64,000 nt of DNA from Cylindrospermum stagnale PCC 7417 (GTDB lineage Bacteria; Cyanobacteriota; Cyanobacteriia; Cyanobacteriales; Nostocaceae): contig NC_019757.1 of NCBI RefSeq assembly GCF_000317535.1, positions 6,289,501 to 6,353,500 of the forward strand. Direction: 5' to 3'. This document shows positions 7,306 to 16,389 of this stretch, in pieces. Both the position numbers and the translations under genes were made by a program. Below the pieces are notes generated by a model. It searched no databases. It was not told where the DNA came from and worked only from the letters and a program-made list of their open reading frames with translations. The stretch's first letter is position 1, and the number at the start of each line of letters is the position of its first letter.

Positions 7306-7941
7306 TCAGTCCGTCCAAAAAGATTCAAATCTCTGGGGAGACATTTGCGTGTAACGCACGGTGTGGTGAATATTCTTGTGTCCCAAGTAATCTTGAATTG
7401 CTCTGGTATCATGACCCTGGGCTGCTAAATAGTAGCCACAAGCATGGCGCAATTGATGGGGATGAACTGGTTCAGTGATTCCAGCGCGCTCGCCAGCGCG
7501 TGCGATAATGTGACGAACGGCTCTAGTTGATAGTGGAGCTTTACGCTCAGACACAAAAACATAGGGAGTATCAGGATAATCGCGTTGCAATTGACGCAAG
7601 GCTCTTAATTCTGGAGCGCGTAACGGATGAACAGTATCATGCCCATGTTTGAGACGACGAATGTCGATATAACCCTCTGACAAATCTACTTGTGACCACT
7701 TGAGCGCAACTAACTCAGCAGTACGAAGTCCATGCCGGAACATGAGTAAAATCATCGCTGCATCCCGCACAGAGTGCCGACCGATAGAACGAGCCGCACA
7801 GATCATGGCATCAACTTCTTTCGGTCGCAAATATTCTCGTTGGCGTGTAGATGGGCGTTTAGCTGGTGGAGTCGAGTAGTTAGTTGACTTTGCCGAAAAT
7901 GGAAGTTGAGTAGTGTGGGTAGACATGGGCCAAATCCTCAT
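7306..7941 (-). CDS. Tyrosine recombinase, likely transposon resolvase (TnpI-like)
   Basis: This 211-residue protein starts at ATG 7941 (or 7926). It consists almost only of the catalytic domain of a tyrosine recombinase, similar in size to FimB/FimE. Catalytic elements are visible: FRHGLRTAELVALKW (Arg I), the Lys strand DIRRLKHGHDTVHPL, HPHQLRHACG (His-x-x-Arg), GHKNIHHT (His/Trp position) and RYTQMS (nucleophile Tyr). It lacks the long N-terminal core-binding domain of XerC/D. It lies inside the Tn3 element, divergent from the transposase, where such an enzyme resolves cointegrates (as TnpI does in some Tn3 elements). The role is inferred from position. Confidence 0.85.
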   Translation of the reverse strand: MRIWPMSTHTTQLPFSAKSTNYSTPPAKRPSTRQREYLRPKEVDAMICAARSIGRHSVRDAAMILLMFRHGLRTAELVALKWSQVDLSEGYIDIRRLKHGHDTVHPLRAPELRALRQLQRDYPDTPYVFVSERKAPLSTRAVRHIIARAGERAGITEPVHPHQLRHACGYYLAAQGHDTRAIQDYLGHKNIHHTVRYTQMSPQRFESFWTD

Positions 7942-7967
7942 GTCTTAGTTGCTATCTCCAGCATACA

Positions 7968-7994
7968 TTGCCTAAAAAGAGACGAACTAGGCAA
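7968..7994. promoter_or_regulatory. Candidate recombination core site of the Tn3 element
   Basis: An inverted pair TTGCCTA / TAGGCAA is separated by 13 bp and lies between the divergent recombinase and transposase genes. This layout resembles a tyrosine-recombinase core site. No accessory repeats were established, so the assignment is tentative. Confidence 0.4.
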
Positions 7995-8079
7995 AGTTAT
8001 AAATTACCTCAAACGAGAGGCTTGTATCTTTTAAACTTAAATTCGCACTACCCCTTAATCATAGAGAATTTTAACGTCC

Positions 8080-11000
8080 GTGCCAAGTCTTGCTGAAACT
8101 GCCTATCCCCGACTGAAAAACCAGATTAGTTCCAAAGAACTCTTAGAAATTTATACCCCAACTGACCTTGAACTTCAGTTTGCCAGCCAACATACCAAAG
8201 GTAAAGTTGCCAAATTAGGTTTTTTAGTGCTGTTAAAAACTTTTCAGCGATTGGGATACTTTGTTTTAGTCAAAAATGTGCCTGATGCAATTATTAAGCA
8301 CATTGTTGAGGCAGTTAAAATCAACTTTATTCCCCAAAAGTTGGAGAATTATGATAGATCAGGAACACGCTGGCGACATTTAACTCTAATTCGGGATTAT
8401 CTCAAAATCATCCCCTATGGTGTCGGTGCAAGGCGAATTATCGTCAAATCAATGGCACAAGCAGCACAAACCAAAAATGACCTAGCTGACTTAATCAATG
8501 TAGCGATTGAAGAATTAGTTCATCACCAGTATGAATTACCTATTTTCACAACTTTAGTTCGTGCAGCTAGAAGAGTTAGAGCAACTATTTCTCAAATCTT
8601 TTATCGACAAGTAGCAGATGGTTTAAATCTAGAAACTAAGGTCATGCTAGATGGGTTATTGGAGACGAGTATTCTCAATCTCAAAACTCCTTGGTATGAA
8701 CTCAAACAAGACGCTGGTAAACCCATACTCAAGAATTTAAAAGCATTAGTCGAGCGGTTGAAATGGATAGATGAAATTAATCCAGCTCAGAAACTATTAA
8801 CAGATATTCCTGATAGCAAGGTTAAATATTTTGCAGCCGAAGCTATGACCTTAGATGCGGCACGCATGAAAGAGCTAGAACTTAATAAACGTTATACATT
8901 GACATTAACTTTAATTGCCATTCAAGCCGCAAGAACACTGGATGATATTGCGGAGATGTTCATTAAAAGAATGCTCAAGATTCATTTCTATGGACAGGAG
9001 GCATTAACGCGTTATCGTCAAGAACACCAAGCCAGAAGTGACAGATTAATTACGACCTTAAGAGATGTGGTAATTGCTTACTCCAGTGAAGGTCAAATCT
9101 CCCAAAAATTCACTGCTATAGAAACAGTTATTGGCGAATCTCCCGAACAGCTTCTAGAAGATTGTGAAGCTCATATTGCCTATGCAGGCAATAATTATTA
9201 TCCTTTTCTGTGGCGATTTTATAAAAGTCATCGTTCTACTCTCTTTCAGATTCTCAGATGGGTAAAACTCCAGTCAACTACCCAAGATACTTCCTTAGAA
9301 GAAGCAATTGAATTTTTGAGTAAGCATCAAGGAAGCCGCAAAGATTGGTTAAAAACAATCATAGTTGAAAACCCAGGTACTGCTGAAGAAAAAACCAGGA
9401 ATTTACTCAACTTAGATTGGATACCTACGAAGTGGTGGCAATTAATCACCAACCAGAAAAACCGTCATTCTTACCCCACACGAATTAATCGTAAGCATTT
9501 TGAGGTTTGTGTTTTTTCACAGGTGATGTGGGAACTGAAATCAGGAGATTTATATGTAGAAGGAAGTGATGCCTTTGCTGATTACCGAAAACAGCAGATT
9601 TCTTGGTCTGATTATAAGGCGACAGTTGCTAACTATGGAGAATTAGTCAATTTACCTGTTGAAGGAAAAGCCTTTGTTGTTCATTTAAAAGAGTGGCTTT
9701 CTCAGGTAGCATCCCAGACAGATAAATCTTTTCCTAAAAATGAGTTTGTTCGCCTAGAAGATGGCAAACCAATTATTCAAAAAACTAACAAGAAGGTTAA
9801 CCAGGAAAAAGTAAAATTGATTGAGTCTCTCATCAGAGAACGGCTGCACCCAGTTAACATACTGGATATTCTCACCGATACAGAACTCTGGTTAAACTGG
9901 ACTCGTTTCTTTCACCCAATTTCAGGATATGAAGCTAAAATCGACCATCCAATTGCTCGTTATCTAACTACCACTTTTTGTTATGGTTGTCATTTAGGAG
10001 CTTCTCAAACAGCCCGTTCTTTAGGAGCGTTTGACCATCGACAAGTGGCTTGGGTTAATCAGCGTCATATTACTGAAGAAACCTTAGATAAAGCGATTAC
10101 TTCAATTATTAACGCTTATAATCGGTTTTCTCTGCCTAAATTTTGGGGAACTGGAAAACGAGCTTCAGCCGATGGGACAAAGTGGGATATTTATGAGCAG
10201 AATCTTTTAGCAGAATACCACATTAGGTATGGTGGTTATGGAGGCATTGGTTATTATCATGTTTCTGATACTTATATTGCCTTATTTAGTCATTTTATTC
10301 CTTGTGGTGTATGGGAAGCCGTTTATATTCTTGATGGTTTGTTAAATAATCAATCAGAAATTCAACCTGACGTTATTCATGCTGATACTCAAGGTCAAAG
10401 TGCGCCTGTATTTGGGTTGGCTTATTTGTTGGGAATCAATTTAATGCCTCGCATTCGCAACTGGCATGATTTAAAGTTGTATCGTCCTACTAAGGAGTCT
10501 CGTTACCACCATATTGATGGTCTCTTTTCTGATGTAGTCGATTGGGATTTGATTGAGACTCATTTGCCAGATATGTTACGGGTTGTTCTTTCAATTAAAG
10601 CGGGAAAATTTACCGCCTCAACCATTTTACGTAAGTTAGGAACTTATAGCAGACATAATCGACTCTATCAGTCATTCTCTGAGCTAGGGCTAGTGATTCG
10701 CACAGGATTTTTGTTGTCATATTTATCTGATGAAAAGTTACGCCTTACCATCCAAGCTGCATTAAATAAGAGTGAATCTTTTAATGGTTTTACCAAATGG
10801 GTCAGTTTCGGTGGATCAGGTTTAATTCCTAGTAATAATCGAGATGAACAACGCAAGATGATTAAGTATAACCATTTGGTTTCAAATTGCTTAATTTTCT
10901 ATAATGTCTTTGAAATGACGAGGATTTTGCAGGAATTAATTGCTGAAGGGTATGCCATTGATGAGGAGATTATGGGGGCGTTAAGTCCATATCTGACTAA

Positions 11001-11103
11001 ACATATCAACCGATTTGGACGCTATAGCCTGGATTTAAATCGCAAACCCCCAGATGTTGATTATGATCTGTCTCTAATTCCCATGGATGTAGATAATTCT
11101 TGA
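8080..11103 (+). CDS. tnpA: Tn3-family transposase
   Basis: This protein of 1007 residues starts at GTG 8080. The N-terminal part (ELLEIYTPTDLELQF, KVAKLGFLVLLKTFQRLGYF) is the DUF4158-type DNA-binding region of Tn3 transposases. The C-terminal half carries the DDE domain: ASADGTKWDIYEQN supplies the first Asp, DVIHADTQGQSAPVFGLAYL the second, and the WGAxxS-like region ending near KYNHLVSNCLIFYNVFEM leads to the final Glu helix. The length is standard (about 970-1010). There is no internal stop or frameshift. It is flanked by matching terminal repeats, so it is probably functional. Confidence 0.97.
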   Translation: MPSLAETAYPRLKNQISSKELLEIYTPTDLELQFASQHTKGKVAKLGFLVLLKTFQRLGYFVLVKNVPDAIIKHIVEAVKINFIPQKLENYDRSGTRWRHLTLIRDYLKIIPYGVGARRIIVKSMAQAAQTKNDLADLINVAIEELVHHQYELPIFTTLVRAARRVRATISQIFYRQVADGLNLETKVMLDGLLETSILNLKTPWYELKQDAGKPILKNLKALVERLKWIDEINPAQKLLTDIPDSKVKYFAAEAMTLDAARMKELELNKRYTLTLTLIAIQAARTLDDIAEMFIKRMLKIHFYGQEALTRYRQEHQARSDRLITTLRDVVIAYSSEGQISQKFTAIETVIGESPEQLLEDCEAHIAYAGNNYYPFLWRFYKSHRSTLFQILRWVKLQSTTQDTSLEEAIEFLSKHQGSRKDWLKTIIVENPGTAEEKTRNLLNLDWIPTKWWQLITNQKNRHSYPTRINRKHFEVCVFSQVMWELKSGDLYVEGSDAFADYRKQQISWSDYKATVANYGELVNLPVEGKAFVVHLKEWLSQVASQTDKSFPKNEFVRLEDGKPIIQKTNKKVNQEKVKLIESLIRERLHPVNILDILTDTELWLNWTRFFHPISGYEAKIDHPIARYLTTTFCYGCHLGASQTARSLGAFDHRQVAWVNQRHITEETLDKAITSIINAYNRFSLPKFWGTGKRASADGTKWDIYEQNLLAEYHIRYGGYGGIGYYHVSDTYIALFSHFIPCGVWEAVYILDGLLNNQSEIQPDVIHADTQGQSAPVFGLAYLLGINLMPRIRNWHDLKLYRPTKESRYHHIDGLFSDVVDWDLIETHLPDMLRVVLSIKAGKFTASTILRKLGTYSRHNRLYQSFSELGLVIRTGFLLSYLSDEKLRLTIQAALNKSESFNGFTKWVSFGGSGLIPSNNRDEQRKMIKYNHLVSNCLIFYNVFEMTRILQELIAEGYAIDEEIMGALSPYLTKHINRFGRYSLDLNRKPPDVDYDLSLIPMDVDNS

Positions 11104-11160
11104 GATAGGCATAAGTGAGGAAAGAGTTATGGTATCGCTAAAACTCTCTCTGGGCAAGCG

Positions 11161-11206
11161 TTTCATGCGATATGGCGGAATTTTTCATGAATCGTTGCAA
11201 TACCCC
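11161..11206 (-). repeat. Tn3 right terminal inverted repeat
   Basis: The reverse complement reads GGGGTATTGCAACGATTC and continues ATGAAAAATTCCGCCATAT. It matches the left end and is followed directly by the TTGTT target duplication. Confidence 0.93.
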
Positions 11207-11233
11207 TTGTTGACTTTAGCTTGATGATAACAA

Positions 11234-11264
11234 GATTCCCGAATTATCAGATAATTCGGGAATC
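11234..11264. terminator. 31-bp perfect palindrome (terminator or operator)
   Basis: GATTCCCGAATTATC, a single A, and its exact reverse complement. It lies 33 bp beyond the stop of the minus-strand reductase gene, where a terminator is expected. Before the Tn3 insertion it also lay a short way upstream of the antitoxin start, where an autoregulatory operator would be. There is no strong T-run on the minus strand. Confidence 0.5.
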
Positions 11265-11296
11265 TACGCTATGCAATTAACCACCAAAACCTGGGA

Positions 11297-12415
11297 TCAA
11301 CCAAAACCTGGGATTAAACGCTTTAAGGCACGACCGGCAACGTCGCCATATCGCAATTCACCACACAAAATTTTACCCATGATTTGGGCACCAGAGGGAC
11401 GCTTGACACCGACTTTGTAACCAATGCCGGGGAAGCGATAAAATGCTCCTGCTAATTTTTGCGCCCAAGCCATATCGGAACCCCATTGTTCATTAATGGC
11501 GTCGCTGTATTTTTCTAAAGCTTGGATATCACCAGAAAGAGCTTCATTAATAGCTCCCGCTGCTAGCATACCGCTAAAAATAGAGGGGCGGATGCCTTCT
11601 GCTGTAAAAGGGTCAACCACACAAGCAGCTTCCCCAGCTAATACCGCGTTTTGGGTATGTAGCTTTTGATTACCATCCCATAAGCACAGGGGATGACCAT
11701 ACTGTTTGCTAGTTTTAACATCGACATTGAATGATTGAGCGTATTCATCCAAAATCTTTTTAAAGTCTTGGGGTTCGCCGCCAATGAAGGTACCAACGCC
11801 GATAGAATAGCCATCAGCTTTGGGAAAATTCCAGATGTAGCCATTCTTGAGCAGTCCAAACTCAAAGTGAGCCGTGGTTTTTTTCTCCACATTAGCCTCT
11901 ACTTCTGCTTCCAAAGCTCCTGCTATGCGCCGTTTGCGGTCTTTGAAGCCTAGCCATTTTGCCATTGAACCTTTAGCACCGTCAGCAGCGATTAAGTAAC
12001 GTCCTGTAATTGGTCCGTTGGCTGTGTTGACTTGCCAATAGTCGCCTTTAAACTCAATGCCTGTGACTGCTGTATTATCTTGCAGTTCAGCCCCTTGCTT
12101 CTGGGCTTGCTCAACGAGAAAGTGGTCAAAAACATCTCGCCGTACCATCCAGACGGGTTCTTTAATGTCGATTTTCGCTTCTACAGGGTCGCCTAATTTC
12201 CAGGTGAAGCGTAGAGAGTCTACTTTCACAGAAATGGCGGGGCTAAAGTCAAAGTCAAACCATTGGGCGATAACTGGTGATACACCGCCGCCACAAGGCT
12301 TATATCTTGGCAGGGATTCTTTTTCTAAAACTAATACTGAGCGACCCTGCTTGGCTAAATGATATGCTGCTGTGCCACCTGCTGGGCCAGCGCCGACGAT
12401 GATGCAGTCGTACAT
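11297..12415 (-). CDS. Geranylgeranyl-reductase-family FAD oxidoreductase
   Basis: This 372-residue flavoprotein starts at ATG 12415. The N-terminal dinucleotide fold is clear (CIIVGAGPAGGTAAYHLAK), then the PCGGGVSP signature of geranylgeranyl reductases, YLIAADGAKGSMAKWLG, and the FAD-binding LAGEAACVVDPFTAEGIRPS. It is shorter and different from cyanobacterial ChlP (about 406 residues, different N-terminus), so chlP is not assigned. Substrates of the wider family are prenyl chains reduced at isoprenoid double bonds. The exact substrate here is unknown. It lies downstream of pyrH-frr on the same strand but behind a strong terminator, so it is probably transcribed separately. Confidence 0.85.
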   Translation of the reverse strand: MYDCIIVGAGPAGGTAAYHLAKQGRSVLVLEKESLPRYKPCGGGVSPVIAQWFDFDFSPAISVKVDSLRFTWKLGDPVEAKIDIKEPVWMVRRDVFDHFLVEQAQKQGAELQDNTAVTGIEFKGDYWQVNTANGPITGRYLIAADGAKGSMAKWLGFKDRKRRIAGALEAEVEANVEKKTTAHFEFGLLKNGYIWNFPKADGYSIGVGTFIGGEPQDFKKILDEYAQSFNVDVKTSKQYGHPLCLWDGNQKLHTQNAVLAGEAACVVDPFTAEGIRPSIFSGMLAAGAINEALSGDIQALEKYSDAINEQWGSDMAWAQKLAGAFYRFPGIGYKVGVKRPSGAQIMGKILCGELRYGDVAGRALKRLIPGFG

Positions 12416-12848
12416 ATGGCTGAATTTTTGCTCCTGAATTAGTTGATTTTTCTGAATATCTCTGTATTCTACGGAGAGTTTGTCTGACCGGAATTTAACT
12501 GAATTTTGAGATTGTGTGCCGAAAATTTTATAGCATTTGGTTTTACTTAGTTCAATATTTCTTTTTTAGTAAATATTTGTTTATAAAACCGCTGCTTTGA
12601 TTAATTCATGTTTAATAATACTCTACGATTAGGCTATTTTGTTCTAAGTTTGCCGATAAGTTTTGGTAATTTCAATGTCTTGCTAGATTCCAGTTCTCTG
12701 ATCTATTTTGCCTAACGGCTACTACCACACAATTTAGTAGTTACATCGGTTACAAATTTTTATGATTTTAGAGTGAAGATGCTCTGAAAGGATAAAGGCT
12801 GAAGAATATGTCTAAATTCTTCAGCCTTCATCTTTCGTAGGACAGAGT
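12416..12848. other. Intergenic region upstream of the reductase gene
   Basis: About 430 bp of AT-rich DNA contain the frr terminator near the right side and, by position, the promoter of the minus-strand reductase. I see no further ORF or repeat. Confidence 0.6.
12795..12828 (-). terminator. Rho-independent-like terminator of pyrH-frr
   Basis: A perfect 13-bp stem (AAGGCTGAAGAAT and its complement) with an 8-nt loop lies 20 bp past the frr stop. On the minus strand it is followed by a T-rich tail. Confidence 0.8.
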
Positions 12849-13397
12849 TTATACAGTTGAGATGTCTTTCTCTTTTTCTGCCAGCAATTCGTTGACTTTG
12901 GCAGTGTACTTGTCTGTCAATTTTTGCAGTTTGTCTTGTTGATCCCGTGCTTCATCTTCCGAGATTTCGGCGTTTTTTTCCTGTTTGCGAATGGAGTCTA
13001 TGGCATCGCGGCGAATATTGCGAATGCCTACTCGACCTTCTTCGGCATATTTGGCAGCAAGTTTGGCTAATTCTTTACGGCGATCGCTGGTTAAGGGCGG
13101 AATGTTCAACCGAATTACGGAGCCGTCGTTGCTGGGGGTTAAACCCACATCTGATAAAGAAATCGCCTTTTCAACTATATTCAAGCTGCTGCGATCGTAG
13201 GGCTGAATTAGGATTGTCGAAGCATCCGGTGTGCTAATGTTTGCTAATGATTTCAGGGATGTAGGTGTACCGTAATATTCCACCTGTACCTTATCTAATA
13301 AACTCGCATTGGCGCGACCAGTGCGAATTGTATTAAAAGCTCGTTGAGTAGCCTCAACGGTTTTTTGCATCGTATTCTCAGCTTCAGCTAATTTCAC
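12849..13397 (-). CDS. frr: Ribosome recycling factor
   Basis: A GTG start at 13397 is preceded by GGAGG at good spacing and gives 182 residues, the usual RRF length. The longer frame to 13421 only extends into pyrH. The protein opens [20 protein letters not shown] and contains [39 protein letters not shown] and [12 protein letters not shown], all hallmark RRF segments. RRF works with EF-G to split ribosomes after termination in the cytoplasm. The start overlaps the pyrH stop by 14 bp, so the two are translationally coupled. A terminator follows. Confidence 0.97.
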   Translation of the reverse strand: MKLAEAENTMQKTVEATQRAFNTIRTGRANASLLDKVQVEYYGTPTSLKSLANISTPDASTILIQPYDRSSLNIVEKAISLSDVGLTPSNDGSVIRLNIPPLTSDRRKELAKLAAKYAEEGRVGIRNIRRDAIDSIRKQEKNAEISEDEARDQQDKLQKLTDKYTAKVNELLAEKEKDISTV

Positions 13398-14112
13398 AAG
13401 AACCTCCCACAAGGGTGCCAATAGATTCTCCCATGACTGCTCGGTGGATGTTACCTCGCACCGTTAAGTCAAATACAAGAATGGGAATATTATTTTCTTT
13501 ACATAAGGCGATCGCGGTACTATCCATTACTCGCAAATCTTTGGCTAAAACGTGCGCGTAGGTGAGGCTAGTGAAACGTTTGGCGTCAGGATAAACATGA
13601 GGGTCAGCATCGTAGATGCCGTCAACCTTGGTGGCTTTAAAAATCACTTCGGCATCAATTTCTGCGGCCCTCAAAGCAGCAGTGGTGTCAGTAGTAAAGA
13701 AAGGATTTCCTGAGCCAGCGCCGAAAATTACCACCCGCCCTTTTTCAAGATGACGGATGGCACGACGACGAATATACGGTTCAGCTAATTCTTGCATAGC
13801 GATCGCAGTTTGTACCCGCGTCTGTACCCCTGTGCGTTCCAGCGAATCTTGCAGCGTCATGGCATTCATTACCGTGGCAATCATCCCTATGTAGTCAGCG
13901 GTTGCCCTGTCCATCCCCGCTGACGCCGCTTTGACGCCCCGAAAAATATTACCGCCGCCAACGACGATGGCGAGCTGAACGCCAGTGGCTACCACCTCTC
14001 CTACTTCTTGGGCTATTCCTTTGACCACTTCTGGATCAATGCCATAGCCCATATTGCCCATTAAGGCTTCACCGCTCAGTTTGAGTAAAACCCGTCGGTA
14101 ATTCGTTCCCAT
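13384..14112 (-). CDS. pyrH: UMP kinase
   Basis: The start is taken at ATG 14112 ([19 protein letters not shown]), giving 242 residues as in other cyanobacteria. Thirteen extra upstream codons look spurious. Motifs of the bacterial amino-acid-kinase-type UMP kinase are present: [56 protein letters not shown] and [13 protein letters not shown]. It phosphorylates UMP to UDP with ATP and is normally regulated by GTP and UTP. It forms the conserved pyrH-frr operon, overlapping frr by 14 bp. Confidence 0.97.
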   Translation of the reverse strand: MGTNYRRVLLKLSGEALMGNMGYGIDPEVVKGIAQEVGEVVATGVQLAIVVGGGNIFRGVKAASAGMDRATADYIGMIATVMNAMTLQDSLERTGVQTRVQTAIAMQELAEPYIRRRAIRHLEKGRVVIFGAGSGNPFFTTDTTAALRAAEIDAEVIFKATKVDGIYDADPHVYPDAKRFTSLTYAHVLAKDLRVMDSTAIALCKENNIPILVFDLTVRGNIHRAVMGESIGTLVGGSCEIS

Positions 14113-14182
14113 GAAGTTTCGCTTTATCAAAAAAGTTGCAATTGCCTCCAATTTAAGATAGCAGTACAGTGACCATCTGTGT

Positions 14183-14737
14183 CTACTTGCGCCACACTAA
14201 TGCAGTCCCTACTTGTTCCGTTTCCGGCAACTGTATTGCTTGAAGAGTAAACAAAGAGGCGATCGCATCTCTTAAATAATCCGCTCCTGTCGCCGATTGC
14301 TCTTGGGGATGATCGTCGATCTGTCCTTTATAGCGCAAAATTCCATCACTATCTATTAAAAAAGCTGTTGGTGTTGTAATCGCACCAAAGCTGTGGGTTA
14401 CATCTTGGGTTGAGTCCCACAGATAGGGGAAGTTCAACTCATAACGCTGGGCAAAAGCCTTCATATTGTCAAAATTTGACCCAGATTCATGATTAACATC
14501 ACTGCCATTCAACCCAATCAGTGTGAAGCCACCAGGGGCAAATTCAGCTTGAATGCTTTTTAGCCTATCTAGATAAAGCTCAACATAAGGACAGTGGTTG
14601 CACATGGAAATGACGCAGACTGAGCGGAACGTCTTGAGATAACGTCCGAGATGGTGTACTTGATTGTCAGTTCCTGGCAATTCAAAATCTGGTGCGTAAC
14701 TCCCAACAGGAGTATTAATTGTTTCCAGTAGAGTCAT
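14183..14737 (-). CDS. Thioredoxin-fold (redoxin/AhpC-TSA-like) protein
   Basis: This 184-residue soluble protein (no signal peptide) starts at ATG 14737. [20 protein letters not shown] is the usual redoxin lead. The active site is CNHCPYV at Cys46 and Cys49, a C-x2-C variant. [20 protein letters not shown] holds the cis-Pro region of the thioredoxin fold, and GQIDDHPQ follows. It resembles cyanobacterial thioredoxin-family proteins of unknown substrate rather than a typical peroxiredoxin. It lies 70 bp upstream of pyrH in the same direction and could share its transcript. Confidence 0.85.
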   Translation of the reverse strand: MTLLETINTPVGSYAPDFELPGTDNQVHHLGRYLKTFRSVCVISMCNHCPYVELYLDRLKSIQAEFAPGGFTLIGLNGSDVNHESGSNFDNMKAFAQRYELNFPYLWDSTQDVTHSFGAITTPTAFLIDSDGILRYKGQIDDHPQEQSATGADYLRDAIASLFTLQAIQLPETEQVGTALVWRK

Positions 14738-15029
14738 CCTCTTTCGCCCGAAAGAACTAGGAACAAAAAAAAATTGTCAGAATCAGCGTCAGTTTCCAAT
14801 TGCAAACTACCCTTTAGCCGATGCTTGATACCCAATTTATTTTATAGACCAATTTTACCACCGTGAACTACCTACATCAACCGCTTGCAGTATGATGTAA
14901 GTCTCCCAAGGCTAAAAATTTTTATTTTAAATAGTTCAAGAATTTGCTCACAATAAAAATAGCGATGACCATAGTCTACCGCTTAAGTCACAGCCTTATA
15001 TTCAAAGCTTTGTTTTCTTTAAAATTCCT

Positions 15030-15944
15030 ATGACTTCCTCTACTTCCAACACAAGAGTTACTGCCACAAAAACCTGGAATTGGCAAGGTTTCCCCATTTG
15101 CTATCAAATCCAAGGAACTAATGGCCCAGCTGTAGTGCTGGTACATGGCTTTGGTGCATCATGGTGGCATTGGCGGAAAAATATACCAGTGCTAGCAGAA
15201 AATTGCCGCGTTTATGCGATTGATTTGCTTGGCTTTGGCGCTTCAGCTAAACCTCAACCGGGTGAAAAAATTGCCTACACACTGGAAACTTGGGGACAGC
15301 AACTAGCAGACTTTTGTCGGGAAGTTGTCGGTGAACCAGCTTTTTTAGTGGGAAATTCTATTGGCTGTATTGTGGTTATGCAAGCATCAGTAAGCAACCC
15401 AGATATTGCCTTAGGAGTTGCCTTGCTTAATTGTTCCCTCAGGCTGTTGCACGATCGCAAACGAGTAACTTTACCCTGGTCTCGTCGTTTTGGAGCGCCC
15501 TTTCTCCAACGCTTATTATCTATTAAACCGATTGGTGAGTTCTTTTTCAATCAAGTTGCTAAACCGAAAACAGTGCGGAAAATTCTGCTGCAAGCTTATG
15601 CGAATGCGGAGACAGTCACCGACGAGTTGGTAGATATTCTCACCGCACCAGCAAGCGATCCTGGTGCCGTCGCTGTGTTTCTGGCGTTTACCTCTTATTC
15701 CACCGGGCCCTTACCAGAAGACCTTTTACCAGTGTTACCCTGTCCGGCGATTATTTTATGGGGAACAGCTGACCCTTGGGAACCAATTGAGTTAGGTAGA
15801 GAGTTAGCGAATTATCCCCAAGTGCAGAAGTTTATCCCTTTAGAAGGAGTAGGGCATTGTCCCCAAGATGAAGCGCCTGAGTTAGTTAATCCGATTTTAC
15901 AAGATTGGATTTGGGAGCGATCTGCACTCTTGCAGCAGCGCTGA
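15030..15944 (+). CDS. Alpha/beta-fold hydrolase, pheophytinase-like
   Basis: This 304-residue protein starts at ATG 15030. It has an alpha/beta hydrolase core: VVLVHGFGASWWHWRKN (oxyanion region), FLVGNSIGCIVVMQA with nucleophile Ser110, ILWGTADPWEP with the acid Asp, and EGVGHCPQDEAPE with the catalytic His. The GNSIGC elbow and the PWEP segment are typical of the cyanobacterial and plastid group that includes pheophytin pheophorbide hydrolase and related dechelation or chlorophyll-breakdown esterases. Substrate is inferred weakly. The gene stands alone and divergent from the redoxin gene, with about 290 bp of intergenic DNA between them. Confidence 0.8.
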   Translation: MTSSTSNTRVTATKTWNWQGFPICYQIQGTNGPAVVLVHGFGASWWHWRKNIPVLAENCRVYAIDLLGFGASAKPQPGEKIAYTLETWGQQLADFCREVVGEPAFLVGNSIGCIVVMQASVSNPDIALGVALLNCSLRLLHDRKRVTLPWSRRFGAPFLQRLLSIKPIGEFFFNQVAKPKTVRKILLQAYANAETVTDELVDILTAPASDPGAVAVFLAFTSYSTGPLPEDLLPVLPCPAIILWGTADPWEPIELGRELANYPQVQKFIPLEGVGHCPQDEAPELVNPILQDWIWERSALLQQR

Positions 15945-16104
15945 GTGCAAAGCACAAGCTTTGCGCGTTCGCGATTACGCCCCGGAGGAGGCGATCGCCA
16001 GTATAAGACGAAAGCGAAAATTGAGACATAATTCCCATCTAACAACCCCCAAACAAAGTTTTTCTTTGATTTCTGGGTGGGCTATTAGGCTAATTATTGA
16101 CACT

Positions 16105-16125
16105 CCCCGACCTAAAGGTGCGGGG
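16105..16125 (+). repeat. IS200/IS605-like end hairpin
   Basis: CCCCGACCT ... AGGTGCGGGG followed by ATTCTTAG is the hairpin commonly seen at an end of cyanobacterial IS200/IS605 elements. No transposase is nearby, so it is a solo remnant. A similar hairpin lies near 60018-60039. Confidence 0.5.
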
Positions 16126-16185
16126 ATTCTTAGTTCAACGAGTCCACTTTACACAGCCACTTACAGGCATCAAAATGAAAAGGGA

Positions 16186-16389
16186 CTACACCAAGTTGGG
16201 CAAGACAAAGACGTTGACCACAGATCCACCGATATTACCAGTGTTGGCAACACCACCAATTTTGTTAGAACCAGCAGTTTTTCTGCCAGTGGGGTAAGTG
16301 CATCTGCTTTTTCTCCCACCAGCTATCAGCTGTTGTTCCTCTGTGGATAAATCTGCAACTAATTCAGAGTTGATTATTTGAGCTGACAT
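16186..16389 (-). CDS. Double-glycine leader peptide, short divergent precursor
   Basis: This 67-residue peptide starts at ATG 16389. Residues 1-25 (MSAQIINSELVADLSTEEQ then QLIAGG) are a double-glycine leader of the same length as in the precursor array upstream. The 42-residue core opens with basic RKSRCTYPTGRKTAG and ends hydrophobic (VVNVFVLPNLV), with one Cys. It is unlike the Gly/Ser-rich cores of the other peptides. It lies downstream of the C39 exporter on the same strand, so the exporter could cleave after Gly-Gly and secrete it. Function (antimicrobial or signal) is unknown. Confidence 0.65.
   Translation of the reverse strand: MSAQIINSELVADLSTEEQQLIAGGRKSRCTYPTGRKTAGSNKIGGVANTGNIGGSVVNVFVLPNLV

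Larger units (their letters stand above)
7231..11206. mobile_element. Complete Tn3-family transposon
   Basis: The ends are exact inverted copies starting GGGGTATTGCAACGATTC. Over 46 bp they differ at five positions. The element is bounded by a direct TTGTT target duplication (7226-7230 and 11207-11211), the 5-bp size typical of Tn3. Inside are a roughly 1000-residue Tn3 transposase (plus strand) and a divergent tyrosine recombinase acting as the likely resolvase, with 138 bp between them. At 3976 bp it carries no passenger genes. All parts look intact, so it may be active. It separates an antitoxin gene from its former upstream region. Confidence 0.95.

Noticed and set aside
7212-7412. Minus-strand ORF across the Tn3 left end
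   Set aside because: Out-of-frame shadow of the tyrosine recombinase and the terminal repeat.
11297-12415. Naming the reductase chlP
   Set aside because: Length and N-terminus differ from cyanobacterial ChlP, so only the family is assigned.
12849-13421. Longer frr start at 13421
   Set aside because: The extra eight codons are not RRF-like. GTG 13397 has a GGAGG site and gives the normal 182 residues.
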